A stretch of DNA of 64,000 nt from Macrostomum hystrix (Eukaryota; Platyhelminthes; Macrostomidae). The position numbers and the translations under genes are program-made. Below are positions 25,901 to 32,399 of the stretch, piece after piece. The notes under the pieces are model-generated. The model was not told the DNA's origin. It did no database searches and was given only the letters and a program-made list of their open reading frames with translations. How positions within the stretch are numbered: position 1 is the stretch's first letter; the number at the start of each line of letters is the position of its first letter. The stretch spans positions 3,298,001-3,362,000 of the forward strand of contig CATNEN010000039.1 in the NCBI GenBank assembly GCA_950097015.1. Reading direction: 5' to 3'.

Positions 25901-28900
25901 ATAGAGTGGCAGATAGATGGATTGATTGGCAGATAGATATGGCAGATAGATGGATAAAATCGCAGATAGATGGATAGAGTGGCAGATAGATGGATAAAAT
26001 CGCAGATAGAGAGTCAGAAAGAAGGGTGTCGAGCGATTCTGAGCGCTGACAGTGTCCCCCATTCCGCTGGCAGGTCAAGGAGGTCGAGGCAGAGCGCATC
26101 GAGCGGGACCGCGTCATCGCCGAGCAGAAGCAGCGCATCGGAGTCCTGGAGGAGCAGAAGGCGGCCCTGGGCAAGGAGGTGGCCGACCTGCGCGGCAACC
26201 TGCGCGAAGTAGAGAAGGCCCGGGTCGACGCCAAGCGCGAGCTGCAGGAGCTGCGCCGCCAGGTGAAGATGCTGGACACCGAGCGCGGCAAGCTGTGCAA
26301 GGAGGTCTGCGACCTGCAGTCCCGGGTGGCCCACGACGAGGAGAAGGACGAGGAGAACCGGCGGGAGAACTTCGGACTCAAGCAGAAGGTGAGGAGAGCT
26401 TTGAGTTACGTGACTTCTGTTTCAACTTCCTAAGTGCATCGTTTTGAGTTAATTAGCTCTGCATTAGGGTGATTTTCTCACCTGTCAATCAATCATTATT
26501 TTGTTCTCAAATTATCAACTAGCCATGATAATTTCAAGCGATCTTCTACTGAAAATTAAAGAATTTAATTGAAGACTAAATTTGATTGACACCTGGCCTT
26601 GCCTCACGGCAACCCAACCTGGTCAGCTGGGAAATTTGTTTAATTTATTTCAGTCGACTGGCATACTAAGTTTGCGGCGCAGGCATATCTGATTCTGAAC
26701 TTTCCGTTTTTGAATTATGAATTAGGTTATTTTTCGTTAAAATTTAATCATTATTCAAATTCAAATTTTACAAAAACCTGTTCAAGCCTTTTTTCATCAA
26801 CCCGCTACTTTAGGGCCCTACTTTTTCACGCCTTACCCTCACTTCTTCAGGCTTTAGCCCCACTTCTTCAAGCTTTATCCCTACTTCTTCAGGCTTTATC
26901 CCCACTTCTTCAGGCTTTATCCCTACTTCTTCAGGCTTTATCCCCACTTCTTCAAGCTTTATCCCTACTTCTTCAGGCTTTACCCCCACTTCTTCAGGCT
27001 TTATCCCTACTTCTTCAGGCTTTATCCCCACTTCTTCAGGCTTTACCCCCACTTCTTCAGGGCTCACCCCCACTTCTTCAGGCTTTACCCCCACTTCTTC
27101 AGGGCTCACCCCCACTTCCTCAGGCTTTTACCCCCCACTCTTCAGGCCTTGCCGCCGCTTCTTGATGCTTTCTAACGCCTCATCCAAACGCGCCGCCCAG
27201 GTCGTGGAGACGGAGGCCTCCCGTGAGGCCCTTCGCAAGGAGTTGGGCAACTCGAAGCGGCGCGAGGCCGAGCTAGAGGAAGAGCTGCGCAGCAAGCAGC
27301 GCGACTTCGCCCTGGCCATGGAGGACGCCCGCAAGGAGCTCCGAAAACTCGACGATCTTCGCAGCGGCCTGGAGCTTCGCCTAGAAGAGGCCGGCGCCGA
27401 GATCAACGAGCTCCGCCAGGCCCTGGGCGGCGCCGAGGGTCGCGTCAACGCCCTGGAGACCACGCTGGCCCGCACCGACTCGGTCAAGAAGGAGCTGGAG
27501 TACAAGCTGGCCAGCATTCACTCGTCTATGCGCCGCCTCATCGGCTTCCGTCAGGACAATCCGCGGTCACCGAGCCCGCTCCGCCAGCGGTCGCCGAGCC
27601 CGGCTAGGCGCAGCCGACCAAACAGCCCCACCAAGGGTAGGTCCAGCGACCTGCAGCAGCAGCAACAGCAGCAGCACTATTCAGCTGGCTCCCTGCGTAA
27701 ACCAACTTCGCTGCTTAACCTGCACCGGGCTAGGGCCGGTACTAACGCTAACAGCCCTCAGCAGCAGCAGCAGCAGCAGCAGCAGCACCGATTCTCAGCC
27801 GCTGCAGGCAATGGCTATGTTAGGCGCACTCTAACCAGCTCCTCGTTGAGCCTTAACGAAGCTAACGTAGCCTACAAGGGTAAATCCCATTAATCCGGAT
27901 GCTAATCTCCAACTTTAATACTTTAATTGTGTTATCGCAACACAGTTTTGTTAACATCCAAGATGGCAGTTATAAAATGAGGCTTTTATGGCACCAAGTC
28001 TAGTTTACAAGTTTCATTTTAGTATCTGGGCGCAAGGTTTTAAAACATCTGTCTTTCTCAGCCGTCTCAATCTTCTCTTCTCAACGTGTGTGTGTGTGTG
28101 TGTGTGTTTAACGGTTGCCAGTAGCGACCGGAACAGAAGGAGCTAGTTAAAACTGAGTAGATGGGGCTCAACAGACGGGGGGCTTGCTTTGGCTAGCCTT
28201 GAATAGTGGAGTGAGGAAGGCGGCTGGTTGTCTTTGCTCTCCGCACAGACTGCTTTGATAAATTGTCTTTCGTTGGCGAACTGGCAAAAAGACTGCAGCA
28301 AATTTTCTCACACGGCGAGCTCGCATTGAGCAGATTTTGAGCTCAAACTCTGCGCTACACAATAGAAGAATTGATAATTAAAAAACAGACAGAAGGCTGC
28401 GCCACTGTGTTAGCAAGTGAGAACAAACTCACCTGATTATTCTCTGAATCTAACCGTTTGTCTACTCGTATTTTGTTAGATTCAACAGAAATTTTGTTAT
28501 TAACAAATCTAATCAATTTAATCAGTATTGCGCATTTAGCCTACTTAATATAAGTAGTTCCGCAGCAAATCTATATCATATTATTTTTTACCTGAAAACA
28601 GGTGACAGCTCGCCGCAATCCAGCCAGTCCCGCCTCATCTCGGACTGTTTAGAATATGAATTTCTAGCTCTACCAGAGCTGTTGTGACTCTATTTGAGTG
28701 TTGAATGACGATTGCGAATTGCATGACCTTCCCGAGAGCTGCTTGCGAGAGAAGTCTAAGGAGTGTAAAATGAGCTGCTATTCTATTCCACTATGGCATG
28801 CTCTGTTTTAGGCGTAATTTGCGATTTTTCAAGTCTGTCAGTTTTTCTGATGCTATGTTAAATCGCATGCTGGGCTTATGTTTCAAATTTGATAGTCATT

Positions 28901-31900
28901 ATAAGAAGCCACCGAACCAGTAAATAGTAATTGGCTCATGGACTTCCGTTTTGTGCTCATTTATCTATATTCACCTCAATATTTGTAGGCTTTTATTATT
29001 AAAACACGCAAAACTGTCTTAACTTATAAAAAAGTCGTAAATTGCTCACCTTGCCAACTATCAGTAGACTAACTTGCACTGATCTATTAATTTTTTTTCA
29101 AGGCTTCGACGGCACGCAGCCGTTTGCCACCACAGCCGAAGGCCGCGGCTCCCCGATCCCGCGCTCCGGCTCACCCGTTGGCAGAGGCCGCTCGCCCTTC
29201 CGATCCGGCTCGCCAAGCCGCGGCGGCGAAATTGTCAACGCTTGCGACATCGATCCCGAAGCTGTCCGTCTGGCCCTGCGCGACTTTGTCCAGCAGCTGG
29301 TCAACACGGAGCGCGAGCGTGACGACGCCATGGCCGCCGCCCGCTCACTGGAGCAGCGCGTCGCCGAGATGGAAGACGCCGCCCAGCGCAACGAGCAACG
29401 CATTCAGCAGCTCCACCGCAACCTGTGCGAGACTGAGGAGGACAAGAAGGGCATCGACGGCCGGCTGGCCAGCGCCCAGACGGCCCTCATGCTCCAGGAG
29501 GAGACCATCCGGCGCAACGAGCGCGAGAAGAAGGCCCTCGGAGACAAGATGTCCGCCCTGGAGCGACAGATTTCCGGCCTGGAGACTGAGAAGCGTCAGC
29601 TGCAGGTTGGCTGCTTGTTTTTGCTATAGCATATCTACGTCTATGGTTTTTGCTTTTTTATTTGGTGTTCTCTCCTACTACTTTTTGGTCCCGTCATTCA
29701 GTAGCTTTCATGCGCATAAATGCTGTTATTTAGAATTAATTGCAGGAGAAAATTCTCATTGCAGGAGAAACTCAACAAGATGAAGCAGCACGACGCCCGC
29801 CAAGAGGAGGACAAGAAGAACCTAAAGCGCGCCCTGGACGACGTCGAGAATCGATGCACCCAGCTGGAGCTGACTAAGCGGGCCCTGGAGGGCGACCTGC
29901 AGCGCATGCGCCTAGCTCTGGGCGACAAGGACGCGGAGAACCAGGTCCTGCACGACCGCGTGGACAACCTCAATAAGCAGATTGCCGATCTGGAGTCCAA
30001 GGCGCAGTCCCTGCAGCTCACCATCGAGCGCCTGAGCGTCTCTCTGGCCAAGACTGAGGAGGACGGCAGCCAGCAGAAGGACCGGGTGCAGCAGCTTAAC
30101 TGCTCCGTGTCTGACATGGCCAACACAATCGACAGCCTGCAGGAGCGGGTCAGCCAGCTGCAGAAGGCCCTGACTAGCTCCGAGCACGATAGGCGCGTTC
30201 TGCAGGAGCGCCTTGACAATACTCACGCGGCGCTTAATGAGGCCAAGCACCAGAACCACCAGCTGATGGAGAGGCTGCAATCTGTGCAGGTATAGTTCAT
30301 GTCTTTTATATAATCGCTTTGGCTTTTTGAGGTACCCGTCATTGTGATCCGCTGCCTTTAGTAGTATGATGGGACGAGTTTAATCATCAACAATTTAAAT
30401 ATTTTCTTTGAAAATAGGCCGAACTCTCCGACAGCGAGCTGCGCCGCAACGATCTAGACAGCGCCAATCGCCAGTCGGCGGCCCTGCTAGCCCAGAAGCA
30501 GGAGGCTGAGCACGAGCTCACACAGAAGCTGAACAAGGCCGGTCAAGAGCGAGCGGCCCTGCAGGAGCGGCTGACCAGCCTTCAGCGCGCTCTGGCGGGA
30601 ATGGAGAACGACAAGAAGGAGGTGGAGAAGTCCGCCAGCCGGCTTGAGAAGGATAAAACTGCGCTGAAGAAGACGCTGGACAAGGTAGGCGAATGAAAAC
30701 AAATTTAAACAAATCTAAAATATTTGTTTTGAGAAGAGAATATCTAAGAGAAGTATTAAGAGAAGATCGTCTCTTCCAGTTAAAAAGCAAAAAAATTCTA
30801 AGAATAAAAAGGTTTTGACATGTTCCCTCTAACTACTGAGTTTACGATGACGTCATTAGTAGTTTGTTATAAATTTTTTGTAACATTTAAATACCAAATG
30901 TTACTATATAACATTACGTGCATAGTTTACGTGCTTGCACAATAAGTATAGTATTGCCTGTTGTACAAATAATTTCCAGTAAGTGTCCATTTTTTCTCCC
31001 TTCGCACCTTACTCGCACCATTTCTCATTAAGCCCCGCAAGAGGTCCAGTTGCTATAAAACTGAGTCGCACTGCGTGGTGCCCTGCCGCCATTGCGGCGG
31101 CCTGGTGCTGCTGGTGCGCCAGCTCAGCCGGGAGCTCGGCGAGCGGACGGAATTCTCCAGCGAACAGTCGCTGCCTAGCATTTTTGATTGTACGATTAAA
31201 TAACTAACGAATGTGGCTTGTAAACACACAAACCGTTCTATTCAAGGATTCAAATACTGTTTAATTTCTCAAGCGCTCACACCTATTATACAATTCAAGT
31301 TTTTTGTTACGGGCGGAATAGGCCAAACTATTTTATTTTTTATTTTCGTTTTACGACCTGAAGAACAGGTTTTTTATAAAGAGAAAACTTTTTATTTCAC
31401 ACTTATTTGTCTTTTCACATTTTTCGTTACAATGTGTTTTCGTCTACTATTAGTAGACTAGTGAAGCAAACTCATGACAAAATTATTCGCTACTCCGCAG
31501 GTGGAGCGGGAGCGCATTCGCACAGAGGAGATGGCCTCGAAGTCGGCTTTTGCTCGCGGCGAGCTAGACTCCGCCATGCGTCGGCTGGAGGAGGAGAACG
31601 AAGCCCTTCAGCGCCAGGTGCAGGCCCTTCAGAGCCATTTGGCGGAGGCCGAGGCGGCCCATTCGCAGCGCCTGATGGATCTGGGCGCCAAGCATCGCGA
31701 AGAGACTGACATGGAGCTGGAGAGGATGAAGGCTGGCCAGCTGGCCGCCGAGCGGACCCTGGATAACCGAGAGCGGCTGCACAGGCAGCGGGTCAAGGGG
31801 CTGGAGGAGCAGGTGATTGTCTCCAACTTTTATCAGAGATTTTTTATCAGCGAGTTAAAGCGAAAAATCGGATAGAAAGGTAATAGAATAACTAAGAAAA

Positions 31901-32399
31901 AATATGTGGAGTGGGTTTCGAACTTACGACCTCGCGGTCACGAGTCAAACGCGCTATCACACCAGGCTGAATAAATAATTGAGTAGTAGACGTAGCATTT
32001 TATGGCTATTTCTGATAAAAAGCGGAAAATGTTTCTCTCTCAACGCAGATCGCCACGCTGAAGGACCAGCTGGCTCAGGAGGTTCGCCGCAGGAACCAGT
32101 TCCTGTCCAAGTCCGCCCGCGGCGCCGCCGGCGACCTCTCTGACATCCGCAGCATCCTGGACTCCTCGCTTGGCGCCGTCAGCCGCGATCCCGGCCTAGA
32201 CGCCGCCCTATTCGACGCCGAGTCGCGCCGCCTAGACGAGGCCCTGGACTTGCACAATGCCTTCCCTGGCAAGCGGGCCGGGTCCCCCTCCCGTCTTGGC
32301 GGCGGCGTCCCGCTGCGCTCCGCCACGCCGTCCGGCCGGCCCAGCGGAATCCGCCTGAGCGGCCGTGGCCCCAGCCTGAAATCCTCGCTCAAGAAGTGA
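1586..32399 (+). CDS. CROCC: Rootletin (ciliary rootlet coiled-coil protein), complete multi-exon gene
   Basis: Rootletin polymerises into the striated rootlet anchoring ciliary basal bodies and contributes to centriole linkage. Inferred coding exons: 1586-1933, about 13431-13682, 15035-15112, 15590-15702, 19219-19861, 20174-20434, 20712-20939, 21671-22676, 23246-23415, 24853-25104, 25229-25645, 26074-26388, 27201-27879 (or 27636), 29103-29605, 29765-30289, 30418-30684, 31501-31812 and 32049-32399 (TGA). All junctions have GT/AG and matching phase, mostly phase 0. Family landmarks in order are an N-terminal RIRDSITRNL, YQEGQQRQAQLVQ, DLESALIRLEEEQQR, SLAHVNAMLREQLDQ, YFSSEHNRLLSLWR, a Ser/Pro/Arg hinge, long heptad coils, ELRRQVKMLD, a second SPSP/poly-Q hinge, DPEAVRLALRDF and a basic Ser/Gly tail. 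The total of about 2,240 residues compares with roughly 2,000 in vertebrates. The 5' edge of exon 2 is uncertain. Introns are packed with minisatellites and SINEs. Confidence 0.93.
1934..2944. other. Rootletin intron 1, 5' part
   Basis: Intronic sequence without recognised exons or repeats. Short ORFs on both strands lack coding character or splice support. Confidence 0.5.
2945..3375. repeat. 24-bp minisatellite in rootletin intron 1
   Basis: About 18 copies of a 24-bp unit built from AAGAATCGCAGC plus AAGAACAGTTTT, with T/C variants. Because the unit is divisible by three, it produces spurious long ORFs on both strands. Confidence 0.95.
3376..3930. other. Intron 1 spacer with possible tRNA-like fragment
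   Basis: No exon is supported. GGGATTTGAA near 3657 is the reverse complement of a B-box-like TTCAAATCCC and may mark a very degraded SINE head; no body was identified. Confidence 0.2.
3935..4880. repeat. Degenerate GAGTCTCAT repeat tract
   Basis: Irregular repeats of a roughly 20-bp motif around TCTCTTGAGTCTCATCTAA at 3935-4340 and again at 4715-4880. They are interrupted by a purine-rich block at 4340-4715. Copies are divergent, so this array is older than the crisp minisatellites nearby. Confidence 0.75.
5010..5021 (+). CDS. Candidate alternative first exon A (MEKQ), rootletin
   Basis: A 12-base reading frame (Met-Glu-Lys-Gln) has a near-ideal initiation context (GTCGCCATGG), an in-frame TGA just upstream, and a GTAAAT donor directly after the fourth codon. 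It ends in phase 0, like canonical exon 1, so it could splice onto rootletin exon 2. It is very short and may be chance; the case rests on context plus phase agreement with two other candidates in the same intron. Confidence 0.25.
5690..7722. repeat. 20-bp donor-like minisatellite in rootletin intron 1
   Basis: About 100 copies of GTAAGTAGGATAGATGGTGA with G/A variants (GATGATGA, GATGGTGA, GTAGGT, GTAAGG). Each unit carries GTAAGT and usually GTGAGT, that is, two 5' splice-site-like words. Higher-order blocks recur: a segment around 6560-6640 reappears near 6800-6880 with the same irregular GATGTAAGTAGGATAGTAGG junction, indicating unequal exchange. The minus-strand ORFs of about 550 codons here are artefacts. 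Confidence 0.97.
7730..8890. other. Intron 1 spacer, partly GC-rich
   Basis: A short TGACATCGTT repeat (about 7760-7815) precedes unassigned sequence. 8140-8700 is GC-rich with overlapping ORFs on both strands but no recognisable domain or consistent splice sites. It may be part of the regulatory region upstream of the TATA box at 8902. Confidence 0.3.
8902..8910 (+). promoter_or_regulatory. TATA box upstream of alternative first exon B
   Basis: A consensus TATAAATAG lies 160 bp upstream of the ATG at 9070 inside rootletin intron 1. Spacing fits a core promoter whose transcript would start near 8930-8940 and include exon 9070-9138. No second core element was identified. Confidence 0.4.
9070..9138 (+). 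CDS. Candidate alternative first exon B, rootletin
   Basis: The ATG at 9070 opens 23 acidic codons (MDSPAEIPTDVDDGGDLLLD, then NGS) ending exactly at a strong GTGAGT donor in phase 0, so the exon can join rootletin exon 2 in frame. A TATA box lies 160 bp upstream. The GC-rich composition and Asp/Gly/Leu content look coding. The frame remains open about 60 bases upstream to a possible acceptor (AACAG, near 9021), so it could instead be an internal exon. No family similarity was recognised. Confidence 0.4.
9316..9636 (+). mobile_element. tRNA-derived SINE, family A copy 1
   Basis: The tRNA-like head GGTCAGTGGCAGAGCAGTTA is followed by CCTCTCGCACCAAGGTCCCT, a GC-rich body, the hairpin core CTGCCTGACGATGAGAAA with GTCAGGGCAG, CTCGCTGGCTGCGGGTCTA, and a short ATT-type tail. 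It lies 180 bp downstream of alternative exon B in rootletin intron 1. Confidence 0.85.
9640..11780. other. Rootletin intron 1, central AT-rich part
   Basis: No exon with coding character and splice support was found, although GTAAGT at 10200 follows an open stretch. An (AC)n tract lies near 11454-11466. A tRNA-like word GCCCGTTAGTGTAATG at about 11147 may be another SINE remnant. Confidence 0.3.
12403..12410 (+). promoter_or_regulatory. TATA-like element before alternative first exon C
   Basis: TTATATTA lies about 150 bp upstream of the ATG at 12561, within an 800-bp GC-rich, CpG-containing block (about 11.8-12.6 kb) that stands out from the AT-rich intron around it. The block as a whole resembles a promoter region. 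Confidence 0.3.
12561..12623 (+). CDS. Candidate alternative first exon C, rootletin
   Basis: The ATG at 12561 sits in a good context (TTGGCCATGA) after an in-frame TGA and opens 21 codons, MTDEAGDYGDYASSSWRRFT plus D, ending at a GTAAGA donor in phase 0. It lies about 0.8 kb before rootletin exon 2, which also begins in phase 0. A GC-rich block with a TATA-like element precedes it. It would give a short-N-terminus rootletin lacking the canonical RIRDSITRNL segment. No homologue of the peptide is recognised. Confidence 0.45.
13431..13682 (+). CDS. CROCC: Rootletin exon 2 (5' edge uncertain)
   Basis: The exon ends KLQAK before a GTGAGC donor in phase 0 and contains the family signature YQEGQQRQAQLVQKLQ, preceded by an acidic DSGYDNSDPEDY stretch. 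The frame stays open back to an ATG at 13023, so the acceptor is ambiguous. In-phase AG sites include those before 13248 (pyrimidine-rich) and 13431. The 13023 ATG could itself start a transcript with a basic N-terminal extension. Confidence 0.7.
13760..14365. repeat. 25-bp minisatellite in rootletin intron 2
   Basis: About 24 copies of a 25-bp pyrimidine-rich unit with core TCTCCCATTCTCACCTGTCA. It begins within 80 bases of the exon 2 donor. On the reverse strand each unit reads TGACAGGTGAGA, a donor-like word. Confidence 0.95.
14608..14691 (+). CDS. CROCC: Rootletin exon 3a, duplicated alternative of exon 3b
   Basis: Twenty-eight codons (exactly four heptads) beginning VLAYKKKVSESDLENQRLKT lie between a CATAG acceptor and a weaker GTATTT donor, phase 0 at both ends. 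Exon 3b, 340 bases downstream, begins VLQYKKKCGEMEAK and matches the family sequence better. The shared VL-x-YKKK start and identical phases point to an exon duplication, with mutually exclusive or optional use. Confidence 0.55.
15035..15112 (+). CDS. CROCC: Rootletin exon 3b
   Basis: Twenty-six codons starting VLQYKKKCGEMEAKVQAMEQ, between an acceptor at 15034 and a GTGAGT donor, phase 0. The sequence corresponds to the conserved LQYKKRC segment after the YQEGQQRQ signature of rootletins. It is the orthologous copy of the duplicated pair. Confidence 0.8.
15590..15702 (+). CDS. CROCC: Rootletin exon 4
   Basis: Opens after CCTGCAG and ends AACAGCAGAG before GTTTGT in phase 2. It encodes a coil containing DLESALIRLEEEQQ, a rootletin signature. 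Its last two bases combine with the first base of exon 5 to give the Arg of RSASLAHVNAML. A 2.1-kb minisatellite and a hairpin-forming array separate it from exon 5. Confidence 0.88.
15880..17985. repeat. 21-bp minisatellite in rootletin intron 4
   Basis: About 100 copies of a 21-bp unit (core CCGCCCTCTCCCATTTCTGT) with a 20-bp TTCCGTTCTG variant interspersed. Blocks several hundred bases long are repeated with the same variant order (for example around 16.3-16.9, 16.9-17.3 and 17.4-17.9 kb), showing segmental duplication inside the array. Open frames of up to about 700 codons on both strands are a by-product of the near-3n period. Confidence 0.97.
18720..19165. repeat. TCTCATCTCTCTCCTG array with inverted copy (long hairpin)
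   Basis: A 16-bp CT-rich array (about 18.75-19.07 kb) is followed by its own reverse complement (19076-19160: GACAAGGGAGAGGTGAGACA onward, GA-rich). The left arm lies at about 18.91-19.03 kb with a spacer of about 50 bases. The transcript could fold into a stem of roughly 85 bp that ends about 60 bases before the exon 5 acceptor. Confidence 0.85.
19219..19861 (+). CDS. CROCC: Rootletin exon 5
   Basis: Encodes about 214 residues: LAHVNAMLREQLDQ, the strongly conserved YFSSEHNRLLSLWR and FRRQFNEL segment, further coil, then a Gly/Ser run. The likely donor is GTTGGT after CCGCCG (phase 0), joining in frame to APDDAATRALIEE of the next exon. A GTGACG a few bases later would break the frame. Read-through instead ends at a stop near 19921. 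Confidence 0.88.
20174..20434 (+). CDS. CROCC: Rootletin exon 6 (Ser/Arg/Pro hinge)
   Basis: Eighty-seven codons, phase 0 at both ends, acceptor ATTCAG and donor GTGGGA. It contains SLRDIAQAVISDADG, matching the family DLAQAVLSDSESG region. A low-complexity Ser/Arg/Gly stretch follows, then the re-entry into coil ALNKRALQ. The hinge separates the N-terminal globular-plus-coil part from the main rod. Confidence 0.88.
20567..20650 (-). mobile_element. SINE family A fragment in rootletin intron 6
   Basis: Only the hairpin core survives: GTGTACATTTGCCCTGACTT, CTCATTGTCAGGCAGTGTAC, in reverse orientation. Flanking SINE parts are lost, suggesting the core is the best-retained part of the family. 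Confidence 0.6.
20712..22676 (+). CDS. CROCC: Rootletin exons 7-8 (main rod)
   Basis: Exon 7 (20712-20939, 76 codons) encodes VQELRGKLASAKEAGDNLRR and ends LEK before GTGAGG. Exon 8 (21671-22676, 335 codons plus one base) is the longest exon and is uninterrupted heptad coil rich in Glu, Leu and Lys, ending ENLT-G before GTTAGT. The intron between them holds a GTGAGATAGAAGGG-type minisatellite. Phase 1 at the exon 8 end is completed by CC at 23246. Confidence 0.88.
21085..21545. repeat. 14-bp minisatellite in rootletin intron 7
   Basis: About 30 imperfect copies of GGTGAGATAGAAGG. The array starts about 145 bases after the real exon 7 donor (AAG-GTGAGG) and each unit carries a GGTGAGA donor-like word. 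Confidence 0.93.
22800..23136 (-). mobile_element. SINE family A copy 2 in rootletin intron 8
   Basis: A reverse-oriented, near-full-length copy. The tail side (AATTGCAGGAGGGCTGTGGG) comes first, then CCGCAGCCAACGAAGAGGCA, the hairpin core (CTGCCCTGACTTTCTCATCG), and the tRNA-like head ending GCTCTGCCACTGACCCCT. It lies about 110 bases upstream of the exon 9 acceptor. Confidence 0.85.
23246..25645 (+). CDS. CROCC: Rootletin exons 9-11 (rod)
   Basis: Exon 9 (23246-23415) encodes AEINRLTKEFEVECDKLTRQ and continues to TKEK. Exon 10 (24853-25104) contains ERDESLMLAENDKQQALSIM, closely matching the family ERDEGLLLAESEKQQALSL motif. Exon 11 (25229-25645) contains LRMAEDARDNLRRELIDA and ends NEELRKK. 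Junctions are phase 0 except the exon 9 start. Large minisatellites fill the two flanking introns (23.5-24.7 and 25.67-26.0 kb). Confidence 0.88.
23510..24690. repeat. 23/28-bp composite minisatellite in rootletin intron 9
   Basis: The 5' third uses a 23-bp unit (core AGGTAGATAGAACAGACAAG). The rest uses a 28-bp unit (core ACACAGGTAGATAGAATACA) with ACAC/ACGC variants. The shared word CAGGTAGAT shows both derive from one seed and resembles a donor. The array starts about 95 bases after the exon 9 donor. Confidence 0.95.
25665..26015. repeat. 20-bp minisatellite in rootletin intron 11
   Basis: About 17 copies of GATAGATGGATAGAGTGGCA and variants (ATAAAATCGCAG). It begins roughly 20 bases after the exon 11 donor and ends about 60 bases before the exon 12 acceptor, so it makes up nearly the whole intron. 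Confidence 0.93.
26074..27879 (+). CDS. CROCC: Rootletin exons 12-13 with optional poly-Q hinge
   Basis: Exon 12 (26074-26388) has ELQELRRQVKMLDTERGKL, a highly conserved rootletin stretch. Exon 13 starts at 27201 (VVETEASREAL), continues as coil, then enters a second hinge: SPSPLRQRSPSPARRS, followed by two glutamine runs. It has two donors in the same phase: GTAGGT at 27637 (after SPTK) and GTAAAT at 27880 (after VAYK). Both end in AAG-G, so 81 codons with the poly-Q runs are optional without frame change. Read-through past the second donor gives a stop at 27891-27893. Confidence 0.82.
26389..26810. other. Rootletin intron 12, 5' part
   Basis: AT-rich intronic sequence with no recognised feature before the TTCAGGC array. 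Confidence 0.5.
26815..27150. repeat. 21-bp acceptor-like minisatellite in rootletin intron 12
   Basis: About 16 copies of a 21-bp unit with core CTTCTTCAGGCTTTATCCCC. Each unit has a pyrimidine run plus TTCAG-G, resembling a 3' splice site. The array ends about 50 bases before the true acceptor at 27200. Confidence 0.94.
27894..29102. other. Rootletin intron 13
   Basis: AT-rich intron with a (TG)n microsatellite at about 28085-28107. No exon was recognised. Confidence 0.5.
29103..32399 (+). CDS. CROCC: Rootletin exons 14-18 (C-terminal rod and tail)
   Basis: Exon 14 (29103-29605): Gly/Ser/Pro hinge, then DPEAVRLALRDFVQQLVNTE, a landmark of the rootletin C-terminal region. Exon 15 (29765-30289): coil with LEGDLQRMRLALGDKD and SSEHDRRVLQERLD. 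Exon 16 (30418-30684): ends KKTLDK. Exon 17 (31501-31812): VERERIRTEE, then ERLHRQRVKGLEEQ. Exon 18 (32049-32399): IATLKDQLAQEVRRR, then a basic Ser/Gly/Pro tail ending SSLKK and TGA. All internal junctions here are phase 0. A near-duplicate acceptor (TTGCAGGAGAAA at 29741 and 29760) precedes exon 15; using the first would shift the frame. Confidence 0.9.
31035..31199 (+). pseudogene. Exon-like GC-rich fragment in rootletin intron 16
   Basis: A GC-rich block inside an AT-rich intron reads, in one frame, CYKTESHCVVPCRHCGGLVL followed by LVRQLSRELGERTEFSSEQS and a stop at about 31200. The C-x-x-C pair and codon choice look coding, but there is no good donor after it and the phase does not fit rootletin insertion. 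It may be a stray exon or processed fragment of another gene; the parent was not recognised. Confidence 0.3.
31915..31975 (-). mobile_element. tRNA-like SINE head remnant in rootletin intron 17
   Basis: On the reverse strand, TGTGATAGCGCG (A-box-like) and GTAAGTTCGAAACCC (B-box-like) are spaced as in a tRNA. No acceptor stem pairing is evident and no SINE body follows, so a functional tRNA is unlikely. Confidence 0.4.

Noticed and set aside
29741-29764. Upstream acceptor of rootletin exon 15
   Set aside because: Using the first TTGCAG adds 19 bases and breaks the frame; the second acceptor preserves phase 0 and homology.
31915-31975. Functional tRNA gene on the minus strand
   Set aside because: A- and B-box-like words are present, but no acceptor-stem pairing or plausible anticodon arm; it fits a SINE head remnant better.
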